From an uncultured Clostridia bacterium (GTDB lineage: Bacteria > Bacillota > Clostridia > TANB77 > CAG-508), in assembly GCA_944386195.1 (NCBI GenBank), contig CALXAD010000013.1, positions 1 to 45,686 on the forward strand: a stretch of 45,686 nucleotides of DNA, read 5' to 3'. The position numbers were made by a program, and so were the translations under genes. The notes below the pieces were generated by a model. The model was not told the origin of the DNA. It searched no databases and saw only the letters and a list, made by a program, of their open reading frames with translations. Each line of letters opens with the position of its first letter. The first letter of the stretch is position 1. Shown here one piece after another: positions 8,177-14,708 of this stretch.

Positions 8177-9451
8177 TTAAACGATATTTACGTGTAGGGC
8201 TTTAGCATCTTTTAAATAAAATTCATTTATAAGCTCAATAACTACATCAGCTAACCATTTATGATAATCTAATGAGTTGGTATCTATTTTTTCTTTAGAA
8301 ATTAATTCTAAAGGTTGTACTTCGTAGATTTTGTTGTTAGCCTTTACTCGCATTCCTATTTTTTGACTTAAATAAATTTGTACTTTGGTTTTTGGAGGAA
8401 GCGATTTATCTATTATTTGAAACTTACTGTTGTTGAGTGAAAATACACCAGCATTATCAATAGTTCGTTCAAATTTAACACATAATAGCTCATCTAAGTT
8501 GTATCGTTTAGGCAATTTAAGAAATACACTTTTTAAGTTTGTAGGAGATACAGAAAATTGAGAATTATATTTTTTAATATAATCTATTAAAAATTTATTA
8601 GCTTCATCAATAGATTTTATATTATTAATTCTAAATTCTGTTACAAGTCTACTTTGTAGTGTTTCCCATAAACGTTCAATTCTTCCTTTAGCTTGTGGAG
8701 AAGAAGCCGGAAACATCTCAATACCCAATTCTTCTACAATCCTACCAAATTGTGTTATACCTTTTTCACGACCATTTAACTGTTCTTCAATAGTTACGTG
8801 GTCGTCAACTTTTTTTGGCGGAAAAAACACGCTATACTTATCTGGATATAAAGAAATTGGTATACCAAAGTTCTCTAAGGTTTGTCTCAACACCTCTAAA
8901 TATCCTAGAAGACATTCATTTTTACACATATATAGACCAGTTATTTTTCCTGTAGCATCATCTATAAAACCATGTAGAGAATACTTTTCACCATTACCAA
9001 ACCAGTCAAAAGGAGTTCCATCAGCTTGTAGCATCATACCTTCACATTCTTTTCTTTTTCTTCTATGGTGAAGTTTAGATTTTCTATGTTTTTTAGGACT
9101 TTTTATTCCCGCATTTCTTAAAATATTATAAAGAGCAGAATAGGAAATATCAATATTTTCACGTTCTTTTAAAAGTTCTTGAAAGTGTTTAAAATTAGAT
9201 AATTCATATTTATAAGAGCTTCTAAGTTCTAATATTTTCTTTTTTGTTTCATCTGATATAGCATTTTTAGGTTTCCTACCACGATTTCCATGTTGAATGG
9301 ATTTAACACCGTTTTCTTTTACCTCCTTTTTAATTTGTTTTACACGACGTTCAGAAAGACCTAAAGCAGTAGCGACTTGTTTTATAGTACATTGTCCTTT
9401 TATACATGCTTCGATTAAAGTAGCTCTTTTTAAATCTTTTTCTTTTAACAT
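8177..9451 (-). CDS. IS1202/ISNCY-like transposase (DDE, integrase core)
   Basis: This 424-residue transposase opens with a helix-turn-helix ('GQCTIKQVATALGLSERRVKQIKKEVKENG', about 15-45). A second HTH-like segment and an rve-type catalytic core follow. Likely catalytic residues are the Asp in 'MLQADGTPFDWFG', the Asp in 'SLYPDKYSVFF' and the Glu in 'SPQAKGRIERLWETL'. The start is placed at the ATG at 9451 because AGGAAGGTGG lies 8 bases upstream; an upstream in-frame Met at 9499 has no ribosome site. The gene is uninterrupted, so the element may still be active. Assignment to the IS1202 group rather than another ISNCY group rests on the core pattern and the long target duplication. Confidence 0.8.
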   Translation of the reverse strand: MLKEKDLKRATLIEACIKGQCTIKQVATALGLSERRVKQIKKEVKENGVKSIQHGNRGRKPKNAISDETKKKILELRSSYKYELSNFKHFQELLKERENIDISYSALYNILRNAGIKSPKKHRKSKLHHRRKRKECEGMMLQADGTPFDWFGNGEKYSLHGFIDDATGKITGLYMCKNECLLGYLEVLRQTLENFGIPISLYPDKYSVFFPPKKVDDHVTIEEQLNGREKGITQFGRIVEELGIEMFPASSPQAKGRIERLWETLQSRLVTEFRINNIKSIDEANKFLIDYIKKYNSQFSVSPTNLKSVFLKLPKRYNLDELLCVKFERTIDNAGVFSLNNSKFQIIDKSLPPKTKVQIYLSQKIGMRVKANNKIYEVQPLELISKEKIDTNSLDYHKWLADVVIELINEFYLKDAKALHVNIV

Positions 9452-9557
9452 TAAATATTCCACCTTCCTATTTTGGCTATATTTTTCATTTTTATACATT
9501 TAGAGTGAAATATTCGTTTATAAACTTTTAAGGTGATTTTATCATAAATTAAATACA

Positions 9558-9571
9558 GAAAAGTTGAATAG
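9558..9571. repeat. Right copy of IS1202-like target duplication, containing the IS4 target duplication
   Basis: GAAAAGTTGAATAG repeats 8007-8020. Its last eight bases, TTGAATAG (9564-9571), are also the left copy of the 8-bp target duplication of the IS4-family element. The right copy of that lies at 12805-12812. Confidence 0.75.
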
Positions 9572-9608
9572 TTTAAGTTTCGGTATTTTTTAAGAAAATG
9601 CCAAAAGG

Positions 9609-9617
9609 TTATCCACA
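9609..9617 (+). promoter_or_regulatory. Perfect DnaA-box sequence in the IS4 left end
   Basis: TTATCCACA, the consensus DnaA-binding nonamer, lies 20 bases inside the left inverted repeat and about 105 bases before the transposase start. A DnaA box is known at the outside end of IS50, also in the IS4 superfamily. Function here is inferred. Confidence 0.5.
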
Positions 9618-9722
9618 GAATTATGAAATTTATGTGAAAATAAAGAAAAAACCTTAATATTTTGATATAGTTTACTTACAAAACAAAAAACTTTACTAAA
9701 CAAAATATTGGAGGTTTTTTCT

Positions 9723-10979
9723 ATGATTAATTTTACTACAAATACATATGAAATGAAAAGAGAAATCGTAAAATTTTCTAAAAAAATTTGTGAAGGTTCT
9801 AAGAAACCAATTTTAAAATTTATAACAGATATGATCTATGGTATTTCTAAATCTAAAGATATTCTTTTATCTTCTATTGCTGAGGCTCTTGATGAAAAAA
9901 CTAAAAAAGCTAATACAATTAATAGATTAAGTGATAATTTAGTTAAAAATTTAGATGAATCAATTGATAATAATTATTGTAATTTAGTAATGGACTCATT
10001 AGGAGATAATCCTGTCTTTTTAATAGATGATAGTGATGTTATAAAACCATTAGGTAACAAATTTGAAGAGTTAGGAATTGTAAGAGATGGTTCTAGTAGG
10101 AATAAAAGTTATGAAAAAGGATATCATCATACAGAAATAGTAGGATTAACTAAAGATAAGAAACAACCTATAAGTATTTACTCTAAAATATATTCATCTA
10201 CAGAAAAGAATTTTATATCTTGGAATGAAGAAACGAAGAAAGGATTAGATAAAGTTATAGGATTATTAGAAGAACGAAAATTAAAAGGAATATTCGTTCA
10301 TGATAGAGGATATGATATAAACGAACTGTTTAGATATTACTTTAGAGAGAAACAATATTTTATAATAAGATTAACAGAAAAAAGAAAAATATATCGCAAC
10401 CACAGATGGTACAAAATAACTACATTAAGAGATGCATTCAAAGGAAAAATAAAAATGAAATTAATGTTTCAAGGAGAAGAAAAGGAATGTTATGTAAGTG
10501 TAATAAAAGTTCAGATAACAGCAGAAAAGAAATGGATAAATCTAATATTTATATATGGATTAAGTGATACACCAATGATGTTAGCAAGTAATATAGAAAT
10601 AAATAGTAAAGAAGATGTAATAAAAATAGCTAGAGGATATATAAATAGATGGAGAATAGAAGAATATTTTAAATTCAAGAAACAAGAATATAGATTTGAA
10701 AACTTCAGAGTAAGAAGTTTAACAGCAATAAGAAACTTAAATAAAATGGTTACATATACAATAGGATTAGTAGCCTTATTATGTGAGAAAATAGGGAAAC
10801 GAGAATTTATAAATAAAATAATAAAAGAGTCAAAATCACTAAAAGAGAAAGTATATTTATGGTTCTATCAGATAGCAAGAGGAATATATAATATACTGTC
10901 GTATGCAAGGACTGGAATAAGAGGCTGGGAAGAAATAAGAAAAACAAAAGTATACGATGGTCAACTTTCTCTGCTATAA
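9723..10979 (+). CDS. IS4-family transposase
   Basis: The 418-residue transposase has a DDE core. The first catalytic Asp is probably in 'VFLIDDSDVIKP' and the second in 'FVHDRGYD'. The IS4 signature Y-(2)-R-(3)-E-(6)-K is exact in 'YINRWRIEEYFKFKK' (about residues 307-321), which provides the catalytic Glu. The ATG at 9723 follows GGAGG (9710-9714) at good spacing; a TTG at 9708 overlaps that site. The frame is open to its natural end, so the enzyme may be functional. The element right end, however, has been pushed about 1.7 kb away by the IS30 insertion, which may block transposition. Confidence 0.88.
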   Translation: MINFTTNTYEMKREIVKFSKKICEGSKKPILKFITDMIYGISKSKDILLSSIAEALDEKTKKANTINRLSDNLVKNLDESIDNNYCNLVMDSLGDNPVFLIDDSDVIKPLGNKFEELGIVRDGSSRNKSYEKGYHHTEIVGLTKDKKQPISIYSKIYSSTEKNFISWNEETKKGLDKVIGLLEERKLKGIFVHDRGYDINELFRYYFREKQYFIIRLTEKRKIYRNHRWYKITTLRDAFKGKIKMKLMFQGEEKECYVSVIKVQITAEKKWINLIFIYGLSDTPMMLASNIEINSKEDVIKIARGYINRWRIEEYFKFKKQEYRFENFRVRSLTAIRNLNKMVTYTIGLVALLCEKIGKREFINKIIKESKSLKEKVYLWFYQIARGIYNILSYARTGIRGWEEIRKTKVYDGQLSLL

Positions 10980-10998
10980 ATTCAATTCCATAATATGG

Positions 10999-11029
10999 TA
11001 ATAAACCTAATTTTTGATTAGGTTTATTA
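10999..11029 (+). terminator. Hairpin after the IS4 transposase gene
   Basis: A 12-bp perfect stem (TAATAAACCTAA with TTAGGTTTATTA) encloses a 7-base loop 20 bases after the stop codon. The downstream T-run is weak, so it may be a terminator or a 3' stabilising stem. Confidence 0.5.
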
Positions 11030-11215
11030 AGTGATGTTAAAAAAATAGAATTAGTAAAAGAGTATTTAATAATATACATATTTTACCAATTCTATTATTT
11101 TTATAAAATTATTTTTGCAAAATAGGTCAATTGAAAAAGTAAAATATATTTAGAAAAAGTAACTTCTAATTACCGGTTAAATGCTATTTAAACGGATTTA
11201 ATTTAGTGAAAAGGA

Positions 11216-11244
11216 TTGCTTTTTCTTTAATTTTTGTGTAAAAT
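11216..11244 (+). promoter_or_regulatory. Candidate counter-oriented promoter inside the IS30 element
   Basis: TTGCTT (11216-11221), a 17-base spacer and TAAAAT (11239-11244) form a good housekeeping-type promoter on the plus strand, opposite to the transposase gene. The stretch 10980-11405 has no gene. It holds the IS4 hairpin, the IS30 left end, this promoter, and two hairpins at 11271-11303 and 11415-11446. Confidence 0.5.
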
Positions 11245-11365
11245 GAAAATATAAACAAGAAAAAAGGGCGAGTTTAAGCGAGTGAATTTAAACTAATTTT
11301 TTTCGTGTAAGATTAATTTCTATTCACTTGATTTGTGCTCTCAACAGAGGCATATTAAATTAGCC

Positions 11366-11379
11366 ATAGGTGCTTCTTG
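11366..11379. repeat. 14-bp subterminal inverted repeat flanking the IS30 transposase gene (left)
   Basis: ATAGGTGCTTCTTG is repeated in inverse orientation at 12664-12677. The two copies lie just outside the two ends of the transposase reading frame. In the transposase mRNA the 5' leader and the 3' region could therefore pair. Confidence 0.7.
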
Positions 11380-11405
11380 CTTATGTTATAGAGAAATGTT
11401 TATCA

Positions 11406-12647
11406 TTATTTAAGAAGATAAGGTTGTAGTGTAACCTTATCTTTTTCTATCTTTTGTATATGTAATTTATCTAATGTTTCTTTACTATAAAAAAATTCAA
11501 ATGCTTCATAAGGAGTTTTACCACCTAATGATTTTCTAGGTACTGAATTAATGTGAGAAAACATTAAATCGAGCTTGTCCTGTGTTAAATCTTTCATACT
11601 CTTTTTCTTTTGAATAATATCACGAATAAAGATGTGATTGTTTTCAACATGAGGTTTTTGACTTGCCATTTGAGCATCACAATAGAAAATCTTACTTCTA
11701 ATTTCACCAGTTTCATGATTTATTTCAAAAAGATTTGGTTTAGCAAATTCAGAACCTCTATCCGTTAGTAATAGTCCAAATAATTTTTCAAACATTTCAT
11801 TAGATAAAATATCTTGAAAATAATTCAAAGAATCGGACATTTCCTCAGCAGTTTTATGTTGTTTTAGAATTCCTATCATAAGACCAGTATTTTCAAAAAT
11901 GAAAGTTTGAATAAATGGACCTTCTTGATGATTGTATACAGTATCCATTTCTGTTGTAGGAGAAGAAGGATTATTTTTAATAAATTCTAAATAATCTTCA
12001 TATTTTCTCCCAGTATAGTCTGCTGGTTCTGCTCTTTTCTTAAGTTTTTTCTTTTTTAGTTTTCTAGTAACTTTTCTACGTAAATCAAGGTTAGTAACAC
12101 CCCAATCTTTAAATAGCCCCATTTCTATGTATGTATAAATTGTTTTTTCACATTGAGTAATTTCCTTATGATTTTGTAAAATTGTGTAAATAGACTGACC
12201 TTGTTTAATTAAAGGGCATATTATATGAGCTAATTCATAAAGTTCAGTAGTGTTTAAATTAACACCTTCTCTAGCATCCTTTAAAGTATATTCATAATTT
12301 TTTTGAGCAACGTTTGCATAGTAGAAGTATTTAGAAAGTTTACATTTCTTAATATTAGGGCAACAATTACAAGCACCGACAAACCTATCTCTTCTACTGC
12401 AAGATATTTCTTCAAAATGATTACATCTACTAGTACAGACCATACAATCTTTAAAGAATTTACAATTCCAAGGTGGAGTGTCTACTAAAGAATATTTACG
12501 TTTTCTATTTTTTTTAATTTCTTTTCCTATTGTAGATTGACTTTTATTAAGTTCTTTAGCAGTTTCAAATTTTCTTAATCCTTTGCAAATATTTTGTTCA
12601 ATAATTTTTCTATCTTCCAAAGAAAGATGTTTACCATTAAAATTCAT
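11406..12647 (-). CDS. IS30-family transposase
   Basis: The 413-residue transposase begins with the IS30-type helix-turn-helix ('HLSLEDRKIIEQNICKG' ... 'QSTIGKEIKKNRKRK', about 8-50). A Cys-rich, probably metal-binding segment follows (about 62-105, 'CKFFKDCMVCTSRC', 'CNCCPNIKKC'). The DDE core has Asp in 'EMDTVYNHQ', Asp in 'LLTDRGSEFA' and Glu in 'QKPHVENNHIF'. The C-terminal 'NSVPRKSLGGKTPYEAFEFF' is typical of the family. The ATG at 12647 follows AGAAGG. That ribosome site can pair with the upstream CTTCTT to form a small hairpin, so translation may be restrained. The frame is intact. Confidence 0.9.
   Translation of the reverse strand: MNFNGKHLSLEDRKIIEQNICKGLRKFETAKELNKSQSTIGKEIKKNRKRKYSLVDTPPWNCKFFKDCMVCTSRCNHFEEISCSRRDRFVGACNCCPNIKKCKLSKYFYYANVAQKNYEYTLKDAREGVNLNTTELYELAHIICPLIKQGQSIYTILQNHKEITQCEKTIYTYIEMGLFKDWGVTNLDLRRKVTRKLKKKKLKKRAEPADYTGRKYEDYLEFIKNNPSSPTTEMDTVYNHQEGPFIQTFIFENTGLMIGILKQHKTAEEMSDSLNYFQDILSNEMFEKLFGLLLTDRGSEFAKPNLFEINHETGEIRSKIFYCDAQMASQKPHVENNHIFIRDIIQKKKSMKDLTQDKLDLMFSHINSVPRKSLGGKTPYEAFEFFYSKETLDKLHIQKIEKDKVTLQPYLLK
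11415..11446 (+). terminator. Terminator-like hairpin at the 3' end of the IS30 transposase gene
   Basis: AAGATAAGGTT (11415-11425) pairs with AACCTTATCTT (11433-11443) and is followed by T residues on the plus strand. It lies within the last codons of the transposase. It would stop plus-strand transcription from the IS4 transposase or the internal promoter before it runs antisense to the IS30 gene. Confidence 0.65.
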
Positions 12648-12663
12648 AAAATACCTTCTTTCT

Positions 12664-12677
12664 CAAGAAGCACCTAT
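12664..12677. repeat. 14-bp subterminal inverted repeat flanking the IS30 transposase gene (right)
   Basis: CAAGAAGCACCTAT is the exact complement of 11366-11379. It lies 17 bases before the transposase start, in its 5' leader. Confidence 0.7.
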
Positions 12678-12815
12678 ATTTATATTATACAAACTTTCCT
12701 TTAATCTTACAATAACTATTAAAATACAATTAAAATCTATTTACTTTTATTAGAATAGAATTTACTTTTTTAATTCACTTTTTTGCAAAATACCGAAACT
12801 TAAATTGAATAGTAC

Positions 12816-12844
12816 TTGAATTTTTACGTGAATTGTAGTATAAT
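12816..12844 (+). promoter_or_regulatory. Promoter of the first zinc-ribbon gene
   Basis: TTGAAT (12816-12821), a 17-base spacer and TATAAT (12839-12844) form a strong housekeeping promoter. It begins right after the IS4 target duplication, so the insertions stopped just short of it. A matching cassette precedes the second gene. Confidence 0.7.
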
Positions 12845-12873
12845 ATATGTATATCAATTTTTGATATACATAT
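12845..12873 (+). promoter_or_regulatory. Perfect 13-bp inverted repeat at the zinc-ribbon transcription start
   Basis: ATATGTATATCAA and TTGATATACATAT are separated by three T. The repeat starts directly after the -10 box and covers the expected start site. It could be an operator or a 5' mRNA stem. A weaker counterpart (GTATCA...TGGTAC) is at the same position before the second gene. Confidence 0.55.
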
Positions 12874-12905
12874 GTACAATTAAACATATTAAATGGAGTA
12901 TTATT

Positions 12906-13106
12906 ATGACTACTACTATGGTTGACAGGGATTCTGCTACTATGCAAGTAACCTGTGGATATTGTGAGGAAAAAGTTACAATTAGGCCAAATGACTTATT
13001 TAAGTATTTACCTTATACCTATTCTTTCACATGTCCTAATTGCTACACTGCAAACCAGATTACTTCTAGAGAACTATCCCCTGAGTTCAAGCAAATTCTG
13101 AAGTAA
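12906..13106 (+). CDS. Small zinc-ribbon-like protein, copy 1
   Basis: The 66-residue protein has two CxxC pairs, 'VTCGYCEEKVTI' (about 15-18) and 'FTCPNCYTANQI' (about 44-47), spaced as in a zinc ribbon. The ATG at 12906 follows GGAG at 7 bases. The C-terminus, 'LSPEFKQILK', resembles that of the next gene ('LPKSIQEALK'), so the two are paralogues. There is no membrane segment. I do not recognise a named family. Small stand-alone zinc ribbons often bind nucleic acid or protein partners. It has its own promoter and terminator, which argues for high, independent expression. Confidence 0.65.
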   Translation: MTTTMVDRDSATMQVTCGYCEEKVTIRPNDLFKYLPYTYSFTCPNCYTANQITSRELSPEFKQILK

Positions 13107-13122
13107 TAATTCTCTAAAATTG

Positions 13123-13150
13123 GAGGCTTTCTTTTTGAAAGCCTCTTCTT
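13123..13150 (+). terminator. Terminator of zinc-ribbon copy 1
   Basis: A perfect 9-bp stem, GAGGCTTTC/GAAAGCCTC (13123-13131 and 13137-13145) with a T5 loop, is followed by a T-rich tail. Confidence 0.85.
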
Positions 13151-13154
13151 TTTA

Positions 13155-13183
13155 TTGCATTTTTATGTAAATTGTAGTATAAT
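13155..13183 (+). promoter_or_regulatory. Promoter of the second zinc-ribbon gene
   Basis: TTGCAT (13155-13160), a 17-base spacer and TATAAT (13178-13183). The stretch AATTGTAGTATAATAT is shared with the promoter of copy 1, and so is the later leader ACACATATTTTAAGGA with copy 3. The promoter plus leader has thus been duplicated with the gene. Confidence 0.7.
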
Positions 13184-13245
13184 ATTTTTGTATCATTTTT
13201 TTGGTACAAATATGTATATAATTACACATATTTTAAGGAGAATAA

Positions 13246-13452
13246 ATGGAGATTTCCAAGAACAGCAAATTGCCAAAGATCACTTGTCCTATTTGTAAGA
13301 CCATACTTGGTGTTACTCCTAAGGACTTTAAGCATAAGAATAACTTTTCTATGGATTGTTATTTTTATACTTGTGCTAATCCTAAATGCAAATGTACAAG
13401 TTTTATGTTTTTTGAAGATTTGCCTAAGTCTATACAAGAGGCTTTGAAGTAA
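13246..13452 (+). CDS. Small zinc-ribbon-like protein, copy 2
   Basis: The 68-residue protein carries 'ITCPICKTILGV' (CxxC, about 14-17) and a second Cys-rich part, 'DCYFYTCANPKCKCTSF', that can supply the other two metal ligands. The ATG at 13246 is preceded by AAGGAG. It is a paralogue of the gene 140 bases upstream: same size, same arrangement and related C-terminus. Its own promoter and terminator flank it. The function is unknown. Confidence 0.65.
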   Translation: MEISKNSKLPKITCPICKTILGVTPKDFKHKNNFSMDCYFYTCANPKCKCTSFMFFEDLPKSIQEALK

Positions 13453-13479
13453 TAAATCTCTATAAATACTCATTCGAAC

Positions 13480-13519
13480 AAGATGGTTTGGTTTTAATAG
13501 CTAAGCCATCTTTTATTTT
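13480..13519 (+). terminator. Terminator of zinc-ribbon copy 2
   Basis: AAGATGGTTT (13480-13489) pairs with AAGCCATCTT (13503-13512), including one G-T pair. A T-rich tail follows. Confidence 0.7.
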
Positions 13520-13574
13520 GGGTTACAATTTTATGAAAAAAATATATAAATACACATATTTTAAGGAAAATATT

Positions 13575-13682
13575 ATGGAGATTATCAAAAAGTGTGGCAA
13601 TTTATCTCAAATAACTTGTCCTGTATATTTTACAGTCCTTAAAGTTAAATCATCTGATTTTTACACGAAAAAGCATTTTTAA
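13575..13682 (+). pseudogene. Decayed third zinc-ribbon copy
   Basis: A 35-residue frame starts at the ATG at 13575 after AAGGA and the conserved leader ACACATATTTTAAGGA. It aligns with the first half of copy 2 ('QITCPVYFTVLKVKSSDF' against 'KITCPICKTILGVTPKDF'). It has lost the second Cys of the CxxC pair and stops before the second metal half-site. The -35/-10 cassette seen in copies 1 and 2 is not recognisable. It is best read as a decayed duplicate. Confidence 0.6.
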
Positions 13683-13794
13683 AAACACTTCTTTTTGGTT
13701 TTATAATACTCTTTTTGTGAATTAGGAAATTGGATATTAAAAGAATACGTACTATATATCCTTTATACAAATTAAAAAATATTCTTTAAAAAGA

Positions 13795-13829
13795 AAAAGT
13801 GGTTTCTTTAAATTAAGAAAACCACTTTT
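13795..13829 (-). terminator. Bidirectional terminator after uppP
   Basis: AAAAGTGGTTTCTT and AAGAAAACCACTTTT form a long stem with T-rich flanks on both strands. It ends the minus-strand run that finishes with uppP, 8 bases beyond that stop codon. Confidence 0.85.
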
Positions 13830-13836
13830 ATTTTTA

Positions 13837-14688
13837 TTATATTAAGAAGTAAGCAAGAACTATAATTCCAAGTATTATTCTATAATAACCAAATACTTTA
13901 AAATTATGTTTTTTAATATAATTCATTAAGAATTTTATAATAGCTACTGAAACTAAGAATGAAACTAACATTCCTACTAATAATACAGCTATTTCTATTC
14001 CAGTGAATCCAAATCCAAATTTAACTAATTTCAATAAACTTGCACCAAGCATTGTAGGTATTGCTAAGTAAAATGTAAATTCAGCTGCATTTGCTCTTGA
14101 TAGACCTATTAACAATCCTCCAATAATTGTTGCTCCTGAACGTGATGTTCCTGGGAATATTGCAGCAAGTAATTGGAATATTCCTATTATAATAGCATCT
14201 TTATATGTAATATCTGAATTTGTTTCTTTTAATTTTGCTCTTCTACTTTTATTCCAATTTTCAATAACAATAAATGCTATACCAAATACAATTAAAGCAA
14301 TTGCTATACAAATTGGATTATAAAATAATGCTTCAAATACTTCATCAAATAATAATCCTATTATTGCAGCCGGTATGCAACCAACTAGAATTTTTCCCCA
14401 TAAATTCATTATATTTTTATCAAAATATGATAAAATTCCTTTTTTCTTTATAGCCTTTTCTTTATCTTTAGTAAAAGGCCATATCTTTTTAAAATATAAT
14501 ATTACAACAGCTAGAATGGCACCAAATTGTATTACAACTTGAAACATACTCCAAAATTCTGGGGAAACTTGATTGAATTTTATAAATTGTTCTGCTAGTA
14601 TCAAATGTCCTGTACTACTAATTGGTAACCATTCTGTAATTCCTTCTATTATTCCAAATATACATGCTTTAAAAAGTTCTCCTATCAT
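13837..14688 (-). CDS. uppP: Undecaprenyl-diphosphatase
   Basis: The 283-residue, multi-pass membrane protein is of the UppP/BacA family. It removes a phosphate from undecaprenyl diphosphate to recycle the lipid carrier for peptidoglycan and other envelope polymers. The two signature motifs are 'EGITEWLPISSTGH' (about 14-27), with the catalytic Glu and Ser region, and 'PGTSRSGATI' (about 175-184). About eight hydrophobic segments are visible. The ATG at 14688 follows GGAAGG. It starts 20 bases after dpaA on the same strand and closes the polA-slt-TPR-dpaA-uppP run. Confidence 0.93.
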   Translation of the reverse strand: MIGELFKACIFGIIEGITEWLPISSTGHLILAEQFIKFNQVSPEFWSMFQVVIQFGAILAVVILYFKKIWPFTKDKEKAIKKKGILSYFDKNIMNLWGKILVGCIPAAIIGLLFDEVFEALFYNPICIAIALIVFGIAFIVIENWNKSRRAKLKETNSDITYKDAIIIGIFQLLAAIFPGTSRSGATIIGGLLIGLSRANAAEFTFYLAIPTMLGASLLKLVKFGFGFTGIEIAVLLVGMLVSFLVSVAIIKFLMNYIKKHNFKVFGYYRIILGIIVLAYFLI

Positions 14689-14708
14689 TCTTCTTACCTT
14701 CCTTTGTT

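Larger units (their letters stand above)
8024..9557 (-). mobile_element. IS1202/ISNCY-like insertion sequence
   Basis: The element is bounded by a long target duplication and has TGT...ACA ends. The left end reads TGTCAATAATTT. The right end, on the other strand, reads TGTATTTAATTT. Imperfect long inverted repeats contain a shared CGAATATTTCAC block at 8074-8085, inverted at 9505-9516. It encodes one transposase on the minus strand. The exact ends are inferred from the repeat pattern and could move by 1-4 bases. Confidence 0.75.
11250..11446 (+). ncRNA. Possible small counter-transcript of the IS30 element
   Basis: A transcript from the promoter at 11216-11244 would meet a first hairpin (AGTTTAA 11271-11277 with TTAAACT 11288-11294, followed by seven T). 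Its second stop would be the strong hairpin ending at 11446. The expected products are therefore about 55 or about 200 bases. The longer form would be antisense to the transposase mRNA 3' region. This is inferred from sequence signals only. Confidence 0.3.
11117..12786 (-). mobile_element. IS30-family insertion sequence nested in the IS4 element
   Basis: Imperfect inverted ends begin GCAAAATAGGTCAATT on the left (from 11117) and GCAAAAAAGTGAATT on the right, read inward from 12786. Both continue into AAAAAGTAAA blocks. The element encodes an IS30-type transposase on the minus strand and about 250 bases of untranslated sequence on its left side. The boundary may shift by up to 4 bases because TTTTGCAAAA is present at both junctions. 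Confidence 0.7.
9572..12804 (+). mobile_element. IS4-family insertion sequence (interrupted by an IS30 element)
   Basis: The ends carry an 18-bp perfect inverted repeat, TTTAAGTTTCGGTATTTT at 9572-9589 and its complement at 12787-12804. TTGAATAG is duplicated directly outside (9564-9571 and 12805-12812). The transposase gene is on the plus strand. The IS30 element occupies about 11117-12786, just inside the right inverted repeat. The original IS4 element was therefore about 1.56 kb. Confidence 0.85.

Noticed and set aside
11415..11446. Hairpin as terminator of the IS30 transposase mRNA
   Set aside because: It lies before the stop codon, and the T-run is on the opposite strand, so it acts, if at all, on plus-strand RNA.
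9557..12816. The inverted repeats around the IS4 and IS30 genes as a composite transposon
   Set aside because: The 18-bp inverted repeats and the 8-bp target duplication belong to one IS4 element; the IS30 element has its own ends and is simply nested.
12845..12873. Hairpin as a terminator inherited from the insertion sequences
   Set aside because: It lies outside the IS4 target duplication, has no T-run after it and follows a -10 box directly, so an operator or leader stem is more likely.
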